From Commensalibacter papalotli (ex Servin-Garciduenas et al. 2014) (GTDB lineage Bacteria > Pseudomonadota > Alphaproteobacteria > Acetobacterales > Acetobacteraceae): a stretch of 64,000 bases of DNA. The notes beneath the pieces were generated by a model. It was not told the origin of the DNA. It was given only the letters and a program-made list of their open reading frames with translations, and did not search any database. Of this stretch, positions 27,578 through 35,836 are shown piece after piece; the first letter of the stretch is position 1; every line of letters begins with the position of its first letter. The position numbers and the translations under genes are program-made. The stretch is taken from assembly GCF_000527695.1 (NCBI RefSeq), contig NZ_ATSX01000001.1, positions 1,364,001-1,428,000 of the forward strand, written 5' to 3'.

Positions 27578-27607
27578 TATACTCTTAGATATAGAAAAGG
27601 ATAATCC

Positions 27608-28030
27608 ATGCTTCATATCATGAAAGTTGCAGTTGGTATTACAGATATTGAAGAGTTACAACAAGTAAATCTATTTTATGCCAAAGACAATCAAGGCTAT
27701 CCGTATGTATACACACGTTATCCACCCAAAGAGGCAGAGAAAATTCTCAATGATGGTGGTTCTTTATACCGTGTAATCAAAGGGTCTTTGTGTTGTCGTC
27801 AAATTATCAAAGATTTTACACCCAGTATCCGAGAAAATGGAAACCCCTGCATCAAAATCTCGCTGGAACCTGAAATTATACGCACACAGTCCATTGCAAT
27901 GCGTCCATTTCAAGGGTGGCGTTACCTTAAACCAGAGAATGCTCCTCAAGATCTAAACACAAGCAACATGCAGTTACTGGACTTACCCATTAAACTTCGT
28001 AAAGAACTTGAAGAGCTTGCTTTGCTCTGA
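27608..28030 (+). CDS. DUF1489 family protein
   Basis: A 140-residue protein matching DUF1489, an alphaproteobacteria-restricted family: MLHIMKVAVGITDIEEL at the start, YTRYPPKEAEKIL, then GSLYRVIKGSLCCRQII, and the C-terminal RPFQGWRYLKPENAP. No function is established. It lies 30 bases downstream of hemW on the same strand and has AAAAGGAT before its ATG. Confidence 0.88.
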   Translation: MLHIMKVAVGITDIEELQQVNLFYAKDNQGYPYVYTRYPPKEAEKILNDGGSLYRVIKGSLCCRQIIKDFTPSIRENGNPCIKISLEPEIIRTQSIAMRPFQGWRYLKPENAPQDLNTSNMQLLDLPIKLRKELEELALL

Positions 28031-28128
28031 GTATATAAAAGCTATTAAAACATAAAAATGATTTGAAGAAATATCTTTCTTTCTGGTATAAATAATAAGT
28101 TCAGTTCGTTATTATAAAGAGTCTCATA

Positions 28129-28668
28129 ATGGTTATTATCAATAAAATTTTGACTACACATCCATTATACTTCGTCCGCTTTATTCCTGTGGCTGCTTTA
28201 TTATTTTTTACCGCATGTGGTGGTGATGATTTTGCAAATAAACCGTTAACCGTCACCCCTAACGAACATGTCATTGCATCACCTGTTGCAAATGAACCCC
28301 CTATTATTATCCTCTCCCCCAACACAAGTAGTTCTGACGCTTACACACCAACAAAAAAAACATCAAAACCAATAAGAAAAAAAACTTCTTCCATCGATTA
28401 TAATGCTTCAAATATAGTTGCTAATTCAGGAAACTATGCTGTACAAATTGGTGCTTTTTCATCTAACTCTATCGCCAACAAAGCAGCTAAACAAGCCCAA
28501 CAACAAGCATCAAGTTTACTTGCCTCTGCAAAAACAGACATCGATACCATCCAAAAAAATGGGAAACCTTTATATCGCGTTAAACTGACAGGGCTTAGTG
28601 CCTATACGGCGGCACAAGCTTGTTCTGAACTAAAACAAAAACAGCTTTCTTGTATTATCACACAATAA
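28129..28668 (+). CDS. SPOR-domain lipoprotein
   Basis: A 179-residue putative outer-membrane lipoprotein. The signal peptide ends in a lipobox (LLFFTAC) with the lipidated Cys at residue 30, followed by GGDD and a low-complexity linker. A C-terminal SPOR domain (about 103-179) begins NYAVQIGAFSSNSIANKAAKQAQ and ends in IITQ. SPOR domains bind denuded glycan strands at the division septum. Its N-terminus and SPOR domain closely resemble those of the transglycosylase lipoprotein at 30227, so the two are probably duplicates, this one lacking the catalytic domain. Confidence 0.87.
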   Translation: MVIINKILTTHPLYFVRFIPVAALLFFTACGGDDFANKPLTVTPNEHVIASPVANEPPIIILSPNTSSSDAYTPTKKTSKPIRKKTSSIDYNASNIVANSGNYAVQIGAFSSNSIANKAAKQAQQQASSLLASAKTDIDTIQKNGKPLYRVKLTGLSAYTAAQACSELKQKQLSCIITQ

Positions 28669-28673
28669 ACCAA

Positions 28674-30038
28674 TTAAATAATCGCAAACTGTTCCCATTC
28701 CCTAGGCTTGTTAGGATAAAAGTTACCATTCCCTTGTAGGTCGACCTGAAAACAAAGCTTACGATCTTTACTGTAAATAATTGCTATATTTTCTTGCTTT
28801 TCGACTACAATAATATCTTCTTGTTGATCCTCAAAAACAAAAGGGGTAATCAATATTTCCCCTTTACGATAATGTAATTTAAACAATACATCTTCCCACA
28901 CGCATACTAACCGATAACCAGACTGATCCCCATATAACCTTACTGGTAGACAATGCGTATTATATATAAAATCACGTACTGGGATAATTTTTTTCTTGGC
29001 CTGATCGTAAACTAAAATATAGTAATTATGTGCAATTAAATAAGGTAAGTGGGATAACGAGTTATTATCATCCATATTATGACGTGAATTAATTTGATCA
29101 GCCTCGTAAAAACTACATTTTAAATATGCTCTTAAAAAACACAACCTCAATAAATTACGGCTTTGTTGATGATGATTATTTTTGCATAGACTATAAATTA
29201 ATAGTAAATTATTCTCGTTATCGTCAAATATGATATGATTATTTTTAACTGTTGAAAAAACTTTACTGGCAAGCAGTTTAAAAACAAGTAAAGGATAACG
29301 ATGTCTTAACAGTTTAATCTTAGAATAAATATTATGAATATGATGTCTACGAATTTTAACAACTTGTTGTATAACATCCTGATCATTTCCTGCGATCAGC
29401 ATATCAAGAATAGATTTAAATTCTTCAGAACCTTTCAAACTATTAATAACTAGATGATGAGCAAATAAAACAGGAACAAGAACTGTATTGGGCAGATTTT
29501 CTCTAATTTTATCAATATGTTCATGATCAATTGCATTATATCCAACACTCCCTTGATAAGTATCATGAGCAATATATATCTTGCCCGAAACTTCATGAGA
29601 TTGGATCGTTGTCTGCACGATAGAATGTGGGTCTAATCTATCTACTGTCCTTTGCATAATTCCACTGACCGAAGCAATATTTGCATCTAGCGTATAACGT
29701 GCACCCATCGCAAAAACAACATCTGCGTTTAGCGATGCCGAGAATTTTAAAGCAGCATATGCAGCCATCGAAAGCCCTGTAACGAGTATCTTCTTATATT
29801 TTATGGCAATTTCATTACATAATGGAATAATATGATACATATCAGAATGCTGATAATAATTATCGAATTTGGTTGTTATCCCCAAGCAAGACAAATCATA
29901 TTTCTCAACAATTGGTTTTAAAAAATAATTATTTTGCGCTTGTTCAGTCTGATCTGCGGATGTGAAAGTAATTAAAATATAATCACTTGTTCCTTCATGA
30001 TAATGCAGTAACAATTCCTCACCTTCAAAAATAATCAT
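28674..30038 (-). CDS. protein of unknown function with alpha/beta-hydrolase-like N-terminal domain
   Basis: A 454-residue protein. The N-terminal ~230 residues look like an alpha/beta-hydrolase fold: DYILITFTSADQTEQAQ, KKILVTGLSMAAYAALKFSAS with a GLSMA elbow, GKIYIAHDTYQGSVGYNAIDHEHI carrying a possible acid residue, and a His-rich VPVLFAHHLVIN. The rest is a helical stretch followed by a beta-rich C-terminus. No signal peptide. Such proteins occur near polysaccharide genes in acetic acid bacteria; no reaction can be assigned. It lies inverted between the two SPOR lipoprotein genes, which are likely duplicates. Confidence 0.7.
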   Translation of the reverse strand: MIIFEGEELLLHYHEGTSDYILITFTSADQTEQAQNNYFLKPIVEKYDLSCLGITTKFDNYYQHSDMYHIIPLCNEIAIKYKKILVTGLSMAAYAALKFSASLNADVVFAMGARYTLDANIASVSGIMQRTVDRLDPHSIVQTTIQSHEVSGKIYIAHDTYQGSVGYNAIDHEHIDKIRENLPNTVLVPVLFAHHLVINSLKGSEEFKSILDMLIAGNDQDVIQQVVKIRRHHIHNIYSKIKLLRHRYPLLVFKLLASKVFSTVKNNHIIFDDNENNLLLIYSLCKNNHHQQSRNLLRLCFLRAYLKCSFYEADQINSRHNMDDNNSLSHLPYLIAHNYYILVYDQAKKKIIPVRDFIYNTHCLPVRLYGDQSGYRLVCVWEDVLFKLHYRKGEILITPFVFEDQQEDIIVVEKQENIAIIYSKDRKLCFQVDLQGNGNFYPNKPREWEQFAII

Positions 30039-30226
30039 CCTTGATCCTTAACCATACATCATTGCTTTAGATTACAAGTATAATATAGTTCTTTTTATAA
30101 AAAACTGTTACCAATATCTTAATAGACAGAATAACTCTTTATAAATATAGAGATTATGCCTTTAACAAAATAATATTCATCTGTTATAAATAAAAAACGC
30201 ATTTAATCACTTCAGGATAAAAAGTA

Positions 30227-31330
30227 ATGAAAATCTATAAAAATATGAAAAAGGATTCATTCTTATATTTTTTACGTTTTTCTCCTGTCTTGATTTTATT
30301 ATGCATGACTGCTTGTGGAGGTGGAGGAAGTAAAAATAAAGGTGGCGCTGTGGTCTCTTCTCGTTACAGTAATTATATGTCCAGCCATCCCAATTGGAAA
30401 CCACCCGGACCTCCTGCTGATCCTTGGGGGCCTTATATTAATCAATCATCACAACGTTTTAATGTACCTGACCAATGGATTCGTGCTGTGATGATGCAAG
30501 AATCTCGTGGATATCAATATTATAATAAACGTCCCATCACCTCTCCTCATGGGGCAAAAGGATTAATGCAACTTAAAACACCTGCATATAAAGATATGGC
30601 CAAACGTTATAAATTGGGTAAAGACCCTTATAATCCTTCGGATAATATCATGGCTGGAACAGCTTACATTCGTATTTTATACAACAAATTCGGAGCCCCA
30701 GGATTTGTTGCAGCCTATCATGGAGGGCCTGGAACATTAAGCAATCATTTAAATAAAGGTTCTTCTTTACCTAAAGAAACCAAAAAATATCTAGCAGCTG
30801 TTTCACAAAAACTTGGTAATGATGTACCAATGAGTGGCCCTTTTGCAAAATATGCTAGTGGCTCTTCCAGACGTTCAAACTCCAAAACCCCTTTACCCTT
30901 AGAAGCCTATTATACCCCTAAATCATATGCACCAACGACTATGGTTGCACAAAATACTGCTCAACATAAACACGTGAAAAATACTGTTGGTAAAAACGCT
31001 TATAAACCTATGACGCCTATTTATCCCGCGCAACGCCAAGCAACACCTGATATTGTGCAAGTTGCTTATGTACCTGACACCAATACGGGGGGAAATTGGG
31101 GAATACAAGTGGGTGCTTATTCCTCTGCCAGTTTAGCTCAACAAGCAACCTCCAGAGCACAACGTAATGCTGGGGGCTCTTTGTTATCTGCCAGCCAATC
31201 TATACAAACTGTTCATAAAAATGGATCAACTTTATACCGAGCACGATTAACTGGCGTTAACCAAATCGCCGCTATACAAGCTTGTCGTCAATTAAAACAA
31301 AAAGGAATGAATTGCGTTACAGTCCAATAA
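30227..31330 (+). CDS. lytic transglycosylase lipoprotein with C-terminal SPOR domain
   Basis: A 367-residue outer-membrane lipoprotein (lipobox LLCMTAC, Cys30) with an SLT domain at about 70-205. Glu92 in MMQESRGYQYY is the catalytic acid, followed by PHGAKGLMQLKTPAY and GFVAAYHGGPGTL. This cleaves peptidoglycan between MurNAc and GlcNAc with 1,6-anhydro product formation. A linker precedes a SPOR domain (about 288-367, NWGIQVGAYSSASLAQQATSRAQ) for septal targeting. The ATG at 30227 has AGGA nine bases upstream. The DUF3142 gene starts inside its last codons. Confidence 0.9.
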   Translation: MKIYKNMKKDSFLYFLRFSPVLILLCMTACGGGGSKNKGGAVVSSRYSNYMSSHPNWKPPGPPADPWGPYINQSSQRFNVPDQWIRAVMMQESRGYQYYNKRPITSPHGAKGLMQLKTPAYKDMAKRYKLGKDPYNPSDNIMAGTAYIRILYNKFGAPGFVAAYHGGPGTLSNHLNKGSSLPKETKKYLAAVSQKLGNDVPMSGPFAKYASGSSRRSNSKTPLPLEAYYTPKSYAPTTMVAQNTAQHKHVKNTVGKNAYKPMTPIYPAQRQATPDIVQVAYVPDTNTGGNWGIQVGAYSSASLAQQATSRAQRNAGGSLLSASQSIQTVHKNGSTLYRARLTGVNQIAAIQACRQLKQKGMNCVTVQ

Positions 31331-32493
31331 AATATGGCAAGTGCTTCATCAAGATTACTATTGTTATTTTGTTATTTTCCCTAACCCAAAGCACTCATAT
31401 CAACCGTATTTTACCCCAAGAAGTTTATATTTGGCAGAAAAAATGGGTTGCTAGCTTAAAACCTGCAATAGAACAAACCACCCCTTATATTACAGGCTGG
31501 AGATTTTTAGCAGGAGAGTACGAACCCGATGGGCAAGTTATTTACTCTGTTATTTCATTTGAGTGGTTACAGCAATCGCACTTGCCTTTAACGGCAGTTT
31601 TTCGTTTTGATCGATTGCGTCCATTGCCATCTATTGATGAAATTTTATCTCTGATTCAGAAATCATCTGTTTATCAAAATAATCATATTCGCAATATAGA
31701 GCTGGATTTGGACTGGCCAACTGCAAAATTAAATCTTTATATTGCCCTGTTAAAATCACTCAGGGAAAAACTTCCTAAAAATATCCAACTCAACATTACC
31801 ATGATACCAGATTGGCTGCGTTCACCTCAATTCCCAGAGCTAAGTGAACAGGTTCCTTATCTTGTTCTACAAGTTCACAGTGTAGATAATCCTCAAACAG
31901 GTTTATTCAATCCAAAGAATGCCATAGCCTATATTCATAAAATGAATCGTCTCAGTCACCATCCTTTTTATGTTGCTTTACCTACTTATGGTTTGAAAAT
32001 TCAAACATCGTCAACAGGAAGAATTTACGCAATAGAAGGAGAAAACAACTTTAAGTCAGGACAATTTGGCAAGGAATTATATAGCGACCCCCAACAGATA
32101 AGAAAGTTAATCCAAGAGCTACAACAAAATACCCCTGCGCATTTACAAGGAATAATCTGGTTTCGTTTACCCATAAGCAAAGATCAACGTAACTGGAGCA
32201 AAGATACATGGATAGCCATGTTGTGCCATCATCCTTTAAATGGAAAAATTATAACCCAAGAAATTCCTGCCCCCAACAATCCTGGAACCATTCAACTTAT
32301 CTTGGTTAATAAAGGCAATATAACCTTACCTTTACCTAAAATCGTTCCATTACGATGTCCAACAGCTGATGGTTTTTATCCATACCAATTAACTATAAAT
32401 GCTCATAATAAATACGAATTATCATTAACCCAACAAACAGCCCCTTTAAATACAAATCAACAACGTGCTATTGGTTGGATGCGCTGCAATTGA
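31312..32493 (+). CDS. DUF3142 domain protein, exported
   Basis: About 393 residues, matching the DUF3142 family: an N-terminal hydrophobic signal/anchor (FIKITIVILLFSLTQST), PQEVYIWQKKWV, and later IELDLDWPTAKLNLYIALLKSLREKLP with the acidic residues of a glycoside-hydrolase-like TIM barrel, then FYVALPTYGLKI. The family is uncharacterised. The longest frame begins at TTG 31282, but TTG 31312 is better supported because AAAAGGA precedes it; either way it overlaps the transglycosylase gene, suggesting translational coupling and a shared envelope role. Confidence 0.75.
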   Translation: MRYSPIKYGKCFIKITIVILLFSLTQSTHINRILPQEVYIWQKKWVASLKPAIEQTTPYITGWRFLAGEYEPDGQVIYSVISFEWLQQSHLPLTAVFRFDRLRPLPSIDEILSLIQKSSVYQNNHIRNIELDLDWPTAKLNLYIALLKSLREKLPKNIQLNITMIPDWLRSPQFPELSEQVPYLVLQVHSVDNPQTGLFNPKNAIAYIHKMNRLSHHPFYVALPTYGLKIQTSSTGRIYAIEGENNFKSGQFGKELYSDPQQIRKLIQELQQNTPAHLQGIIWFRLPISKDQRNWSKDTWIAMLCHHPLNGKIITQEIPAPNNPGTIQLILVNKGNITLPLPKIVPLRCPTADGFYPYQLTINAHNKYELSLTQQTAPLNTNQQRAIGWMRCN

Positions 32494-32536
32494 AACTTTT
32501 CTTTCTCTAAAACTCATCAGAAAGCACGTCTTTTTT

Positions 32537-33508
32537 ATGCAACATCAGTTACAATCTGCCTCTATTGTTATACCCATCATTCTCATTTTAATATTTGGTT
32601 TTATTTCAGCCAAAAGAAATATATTTGGAAATAATGCAACAACAATCTCAACTTTAAGCAAGCTGGTTCTTACTATAACACTGCCACCACTTTTATTTGC
32701 TGGCACACTTAGTATATCTAAGGATCAATTACATAATGCGCTCTCATTATTTGGCGCATTATTATTTAGCAATATAGGATTATATTTAATTTGTTTTTTT
32801 ATAGCTCGAATTTTCTTTAAACGAAATATCACCGAAGCCGCACTGGCTGGTTTAGCAGGCAGCTTTTCAGCAGGTCCTTTTTATGGCCCAGCATTGTTAG
32901 AGCCCCTTTACGGTAACAGCAGCAGTGTTTCAATCAGTATGATCGCAATTGTTATCAATATGGCCTTAATCCCTTTGGCAACGATCATGATTGAAATTGA
33001 TCAAGAGAAAAAAAGCACAACTACTAATAAACCTATACATAAACTGTTATTGAGCTCAATATATCACGCGATTATAGATTGTCCTTATGTATGGGCACCT
33101 TTGTTGGCTATTATTCTGTTACTTTGTGGGGTTCAACTGCCTCAATTTATCAATAATACATGTTTATTAATCGGCAAAGCAACCTCTGGTATTGCTGTAT
33201 TCGTGGCAGGAATGACAATTGCTGTAAATCGATTTAAATTGACCAAAGAATGTATCAGCTTTGCTTTAATTAAAGATATTGGTTTGCCTGCCCTGTTTTT
33301 TTGCACTGCGTCTTTATTCTTTCTAGAAAAAGGAACCCCTATTTTTAATGAAGGGCTTTTATTATGCGCTATGCCCTCGGGCCCTATGATTATTTTGTTC
33401 AGTAATCAATATAAACAATATCAGCAAGAAGCAGCTTCTATCTTAGCCATTTCAACTTTTTCAATGATTATCACTGTCACTATATTAATTGGATTATTGG
33501 GTTTATAA
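32537..33508 (+). CDS. AEC-family transporter (auxin efflux carrier type)
   Basis: A 323-residue inner-membrane carrier with ten hydrophobic segments in two inverted repeats, as in MdcF/AEC proteins that move malonate, malate or similar anions. Visible are FGFISAKRNIFG, KLVLTITLPPLLFAGTLSI in the first repeat and LPALFFCTASLFF plus LLCAMPSGPMIILFSNQY in the second. The start is placed at ATG 32537; a GTG at 32465 overlaps the DUF3142 gene and encodes an unlikely extension. The substrate is unknown. Confidence 0.85.
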   Translation: MQHQLQSASIVIPIILILIFGFISAKRNIFGNNATTISTLSKLVLTITLPPLLFAGTLSISKDQLHNALSLFGALLFSNIGLYLICFFIARIFFKRNITEAALAGLAGSFSAGPFYGPALLEPLYGNSSSVSISMIAIVINMALIPLATIMIEIDQEKKSTTTNKPIHKLLLSSIYHAIIDCPYVWAPLLAIILLLCGVQLPQFINNTCLLIGKATSGIAVFVAGMTIAVNRFKLTKECISFALIKDIGLPALFFCTASLFFLEKGTPIFNEGLLLCAMPSGPMIILFSNQYKQYQQEAASILAISTFSMIITVTILIGLLGL

Positions 33509-33535
33509 AGTGAAATAACTTTCCTCCCAGCATCT

Positions 33536-34132
33536 TTATTTAATCCGTAACCAATAAGCTGAATACCCAATCATTTCCCTTGGGACAGAGAAAAAATCTC
33601 GCCAAGAGGCATAAGATGGAGACGCCTGTCCAATCTCATTGATCCCTACTGCATGAAAAGCCAAGCGAATACGAGGAATATGATAGTATTGAGAAACAAC
33701 AATAACTGATTTAAAATGATTGCTAACCATATATTGCCAAGTGTTTTTTGCTGTTGCCCTTGTATTAACACCCAACTCATCTTGAATAATTACTTGTTTA
33801 GGAATGCCATGCACAATTAAATAATCTGCCATAATTTGGGGTTCACTATACCCCTCTTTTCCCGTGCCACCACTCACCAAAATTAAAGGCGCATAACCCT
33901 GTCTATATACATTAATAGCTTCATTTAAACGTGCAGCCAAACCTACACTAGGGGTACCGTCCAGTTCCACTTTGGTTCCTAACACAACAATCAAATCTGC
34001 TTGAAATAAATGATTTTTTATTCCTCCTAAAACAATCATAAACATGACCATAAAATACAAAATAAATAGAAAAAACACCAACTTGATTTTATGAATATAA
34101 AAAAATTTCATCATTAAACTATTAAAACTCAA
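33536..34132 (-). CDS. YdcF family protein (DUF218)
   Basis: A 198-residue protein with one N-terminal membrane helix (IKLVFFLFILYFMVMFMIVLGG) and a periplasmic or cytosolic DUF218 domain: DLIVVLGTKVELDGTPSVGLAARLNEA, LILVSGGTGKEGYSEPQIMADYL, DELGVNTRATAKN and SQYYHIPRIRLAF. DUF218 proteins such as SanA and ElyC affect envelope integrity or lipid-linked sugar pools; the reaction is unresolved. It converges with the AEC transporter gene. Confidence 0.88.
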   Translation of the reverse strand: MSFNSLMMKFFYIHKIKLVFFLFILYFMVMFMIVLGGIKNHLFQADLIVVLGTKVELDGTPSVGLAARLNEAINVYRQGYAPLILVSGGTGKEGYSEPQIMADYLIVHGIPKQVIIQDELGVNTRATAKNTWQYMVSNHFKSVIVVSQYYHIPRIRLAFHAVGINEIGQASPSYASWRDFFSVPREMIGYSAYWLRIK

Positions 34133-34457
34133 CTATTTAAAAGCTATTTATTCGTAAAATAATCACTACTTCTTATATTTCTAAATATTAAGATAACCAT
34201 GTAATATTTTACAGATCTTATGCTTACTCTTTAATTTTAGAATATTCAAATTAATCAATACATCAATCAATGGTGGTTTATCGCGTCTGTTGAATTTAAC
34301 GAAATTAGAATTTTTATGAAAAATTTATTCATTTAAAACGTATGCAGATTTATACATAAACAAAGTCAAAGGATTACAGTTTATATTTATGGTTTTATTC
34401 CATTGCTTTTTACTGTGAACATACCCATATCAGTGCTGTTTATATAGGAGATCAAAG
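34133..34457. other. 325-nt AT-rich intergenic region upstream of umuD
   Basis: No open frame of useful size. The final 100 bases are the umuD leader, with AGGAG at about 34446 for its ribosome binding site. A search by eye for the alphaproteobacterial LexA box (GTTC-N7-GTTC) found only single half-sites, for example GAAC at 34417-34420. Confidence 0.6.
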
Positions 34458-34901
34458 ATGGCACAGACAATTGTTACTGAAATCAGAACCATACATTTCA
34501 ATACACAAAAACGACTTATTCCCTTTGTCGATGTCAATGTATGTGCTGGATTTCCATCCCCTGCATCTGATTATTTAGAGAAGCCACTGGATCTTACAGA
34601 ACATCTGGTTGCCCATCCAGCAGCCACCTATTATATCCGAGTATCAGGGGATTCAATGATTGGTCATGGGATATATAACGGTGATTTACTTATCGTGGAT
34701 CGATCCTTAGAGCCCCATCAAGGAGATATCGTTATCGTTGCGCTAGACGGGGAATTAACCTGCAAGCAGTTAGCTTTTAAAAACAATATCCCTTATCTAA
34801 AATCTGGTAACCCAGATTATCCCCCCATAGAAATGAAAGATAAAGAAACTTATATATGGGGTATCGTAATCCACAGGATACACTCTTTTAGAAAAAGATA
34901 G
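34458..34901 (+). CDS. umuD: UmuD-like S24 autoprotease (SOS mutagenesis subunit) without UmuC
   Basis: A 147-residue S24 peptidase of the UmuD type, with no DNA-binding domain. The self-cleavage site is Ala30-Gly31 (NVCAGFPSPASDYLE); E. coli UmuD cuts Cys24-Gly25 at the aligned place. The catalytic dyad is Ser66 in VSGDSMIG and Lys103 in DGELTCKQ, the same spacing as Ser60/Lys97 of E. coli. RecA-stimulated cleavage gives UmuD', which pairs with UmuC to form DNA polymerase V. No umuC follows; downstream is a noncoding stretch with a small peptide gene. No clear LexA box is visible. It may partner a polymerase encoded elsewhere. Confidence 0.9.
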   Translation: MAQTIVTEIRTIHFNTQKRLIPFVDVNVCAGFPSPASDYLEKPLDLTEHLVAHPAATYYIRVSGDSMIGHGIYNGDLLIVDRSLEPHQGDIVIVALDGELTCKQLAFKNNIPYLKSGNPDYPPIEMKDKETYIWGIVIHRIHSFRKR

Positions 34902-34904
34902 TCT

Positions 34905-35030
34905 TTGTCGCGCTCTGAGAAAATACTACAATATATCACTGCCCTTTTTTCTCAATATAATTCAAGCATAGAAAGGACCTTGAATATCTCGCATCGTTTG
35001 CTACATCGACTTAAAAATAAATGTAACTAA
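34905..35030 (+). CDS. possible 41-codon ORF directly after umuD
   Basis: A TTG-initiated frame starting 3 bases after the umuD stop encodes 41 residues (begins LSRSEKILQYITALFSQ, rich in helix formers, ends KNKCN). It has no Shine-Dalgarno of its own and no recognisable family. It may be translationally coupled to umuD, a decayed remnant, or chance. Confidence 0.2.
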   Translation: MSRSEKILQYITALFSQYNSSIERTLNISHRLLHRLKNKCN

Positions 35031-35120
35031 TCAAATTTAAAACTCTAAATTTATACCAAAAATAACGTATAACAAATTTGCATTTATATGATTAAAACTT
35101 GATCACAATTAAATAACCTA

Positions 35121-35151
35121 TTGACTATATTGCATAGTTAGGCATTAATAT
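35121..35151 (+). promoter_or_regulatory. putative sigma-70 promoter for the double-glycine peptide gene
   Basis: TTGACT at 35121-35126 and TAATAT at 35146-35151 are good -35 and -10 matches, though the 19-bp spacer is longer than ideal. They lie 40 to 70 bases before the peptide start at 35192, the right place for an independent transcript. Confidence 0.4.
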
Positions 35152-35191
35152 TTCTATATAAGAATTTTTACATAATCGAAAGGAATACTAT

Positions 35192-35362
35192 ATGTCTAAA
35201 AATATTAAAATCCCTTCTATGCCTAAAATTCGTGAACTTACGCTAATAGAAATCAAAAATGTGTCTGGTGGGCGAGTTAGCCTTGTTAGCGTCGGAAAAA
35301 ATCCAAATATATCATACATATACCCTGGAAAAAAACAAAATAAACCCGTCCTCAGATCTTAA
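35192..35362 (+). CDS. double-glycine leader peptide, putative microcin/bacteriocin-like precursor
   Basis: A 56-residue gene with AAAGGA at 35178-35183 before ATG 35192. Residues 14-27 read RELTLIEIKNVSGG, a textbook double-glycine leader (compare RTLTLNELDSVSGG of colicin V) recognised and cut by C39-peptidase ABC exporters. The predicted mature core, residues 28-56, is 29 residues long, has four Lys and two Arg and no acidic residue or Cys (net about +6), and contains a YPGKKQNKP stretch. The leader is longer than usual, with 13 basic residues-rich positions before the motif. No exporter or immunity gene was found in this window. It may be antimicrobial or a signalling peptide; the leader call is strong, the function is inferred. 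Confidence 0.75.
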   Translation: MSKNIKIPSMPKIRELTLIEIKNVSGGRVSLVSVGKNPNISYIYPGKKQNKPVLRS

Positions 35363-35384
35363 TTTTAAAATTTTTTATATAAAA

Positions 35385-35411
35385 GGCGAGTAAGACTCAT
35401 TCTTCCTCGCC
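35385..35411. terminator. hairpin downstream of the double-glycine peptide gene
   Basis: GGCGAGTAAGA (35385-35395) and TCTTCCTCGCC (35401-35411) form an 11-position stem with one T/C mismatch and a 5-nt loop. A T-rich run follows it only on the minus strand, so it terminates minus transcripts better than plus ones; it may also protect the peptide mRNA 3' end. Confidence 0.45.
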
Positions 35412-35750
35412 AAATCCTCATTAACATATAAACAAATACAACTAATCATAAATTATAATTTCATAGATTAGCTAAGAAGAATGTAAGAAACATTTGTTAT
35501 AAGTTCATCAAGTTTCTCTATTATATTCAATAATTTTTCTCCACAAGCCATAAAAACGTATGGCAACAGTTAGAGAATGACCATTTCAGAACAAGAAAAG
35601 CTATATTTAAAAACGCTTATATATAATCTTTCTTACAAAAAGAAAATACTAAGCTGATATAAACGTCTTTCTTTCACTCAAAAATTATTGGACGCAAAGG
35701 CCAAAGGACAATTAATCATCAAATTAATTTTATTAAAATCCAATTCGAAT

Positions 35751-35813
35751 TTAAAAACCTTTTCGCTTTACAAACCATCCAACTCGTCCAATAATCATAA
35801 CCTCATTATTGAC
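35751..35813 (-). pseudogene. possible remnant of an S24/LexA-like repressor C-terminus
   Basis: The minus-strand frame ends VMIIGRVGWFVKRKGF before a stop at 35751. This resembles the last strand of S24 peptidases (typically IIGRVVW followed by basic residues). Only 21 codons are open and the upstream part is missing, so this is either a fragment left by a deletion or chance resemblance. Confidence 0.25.
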
Positions 35814-35836
35814 TTACAACATGCAAAGTTATTCTC

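Larger units (their letters stand above)
35363..35836. other. 474-nt region without a confident gene
   Basis: Between the peptide gene and the SDR gene. It holds the hairpin at 35385-35411, a 26-codon ATG frame at 35577 with no recognisable product, and a short minus-strand stretch at 35751-35813 resembling an S24-peptidase C-terminus. Nothing else is seen; the base composition is more AT-rich than the flanking genes. Confidence 0.5.

Noticed and set aside
34411-34440. SOS box candidate TACTG...CAGTG before umuD
   Set aside because: Arms are separated by 15 bases rather than the 10 of the enterobacterial box, and the alphaproteobacterial GTTC-N7-GTTC pattern is not met.
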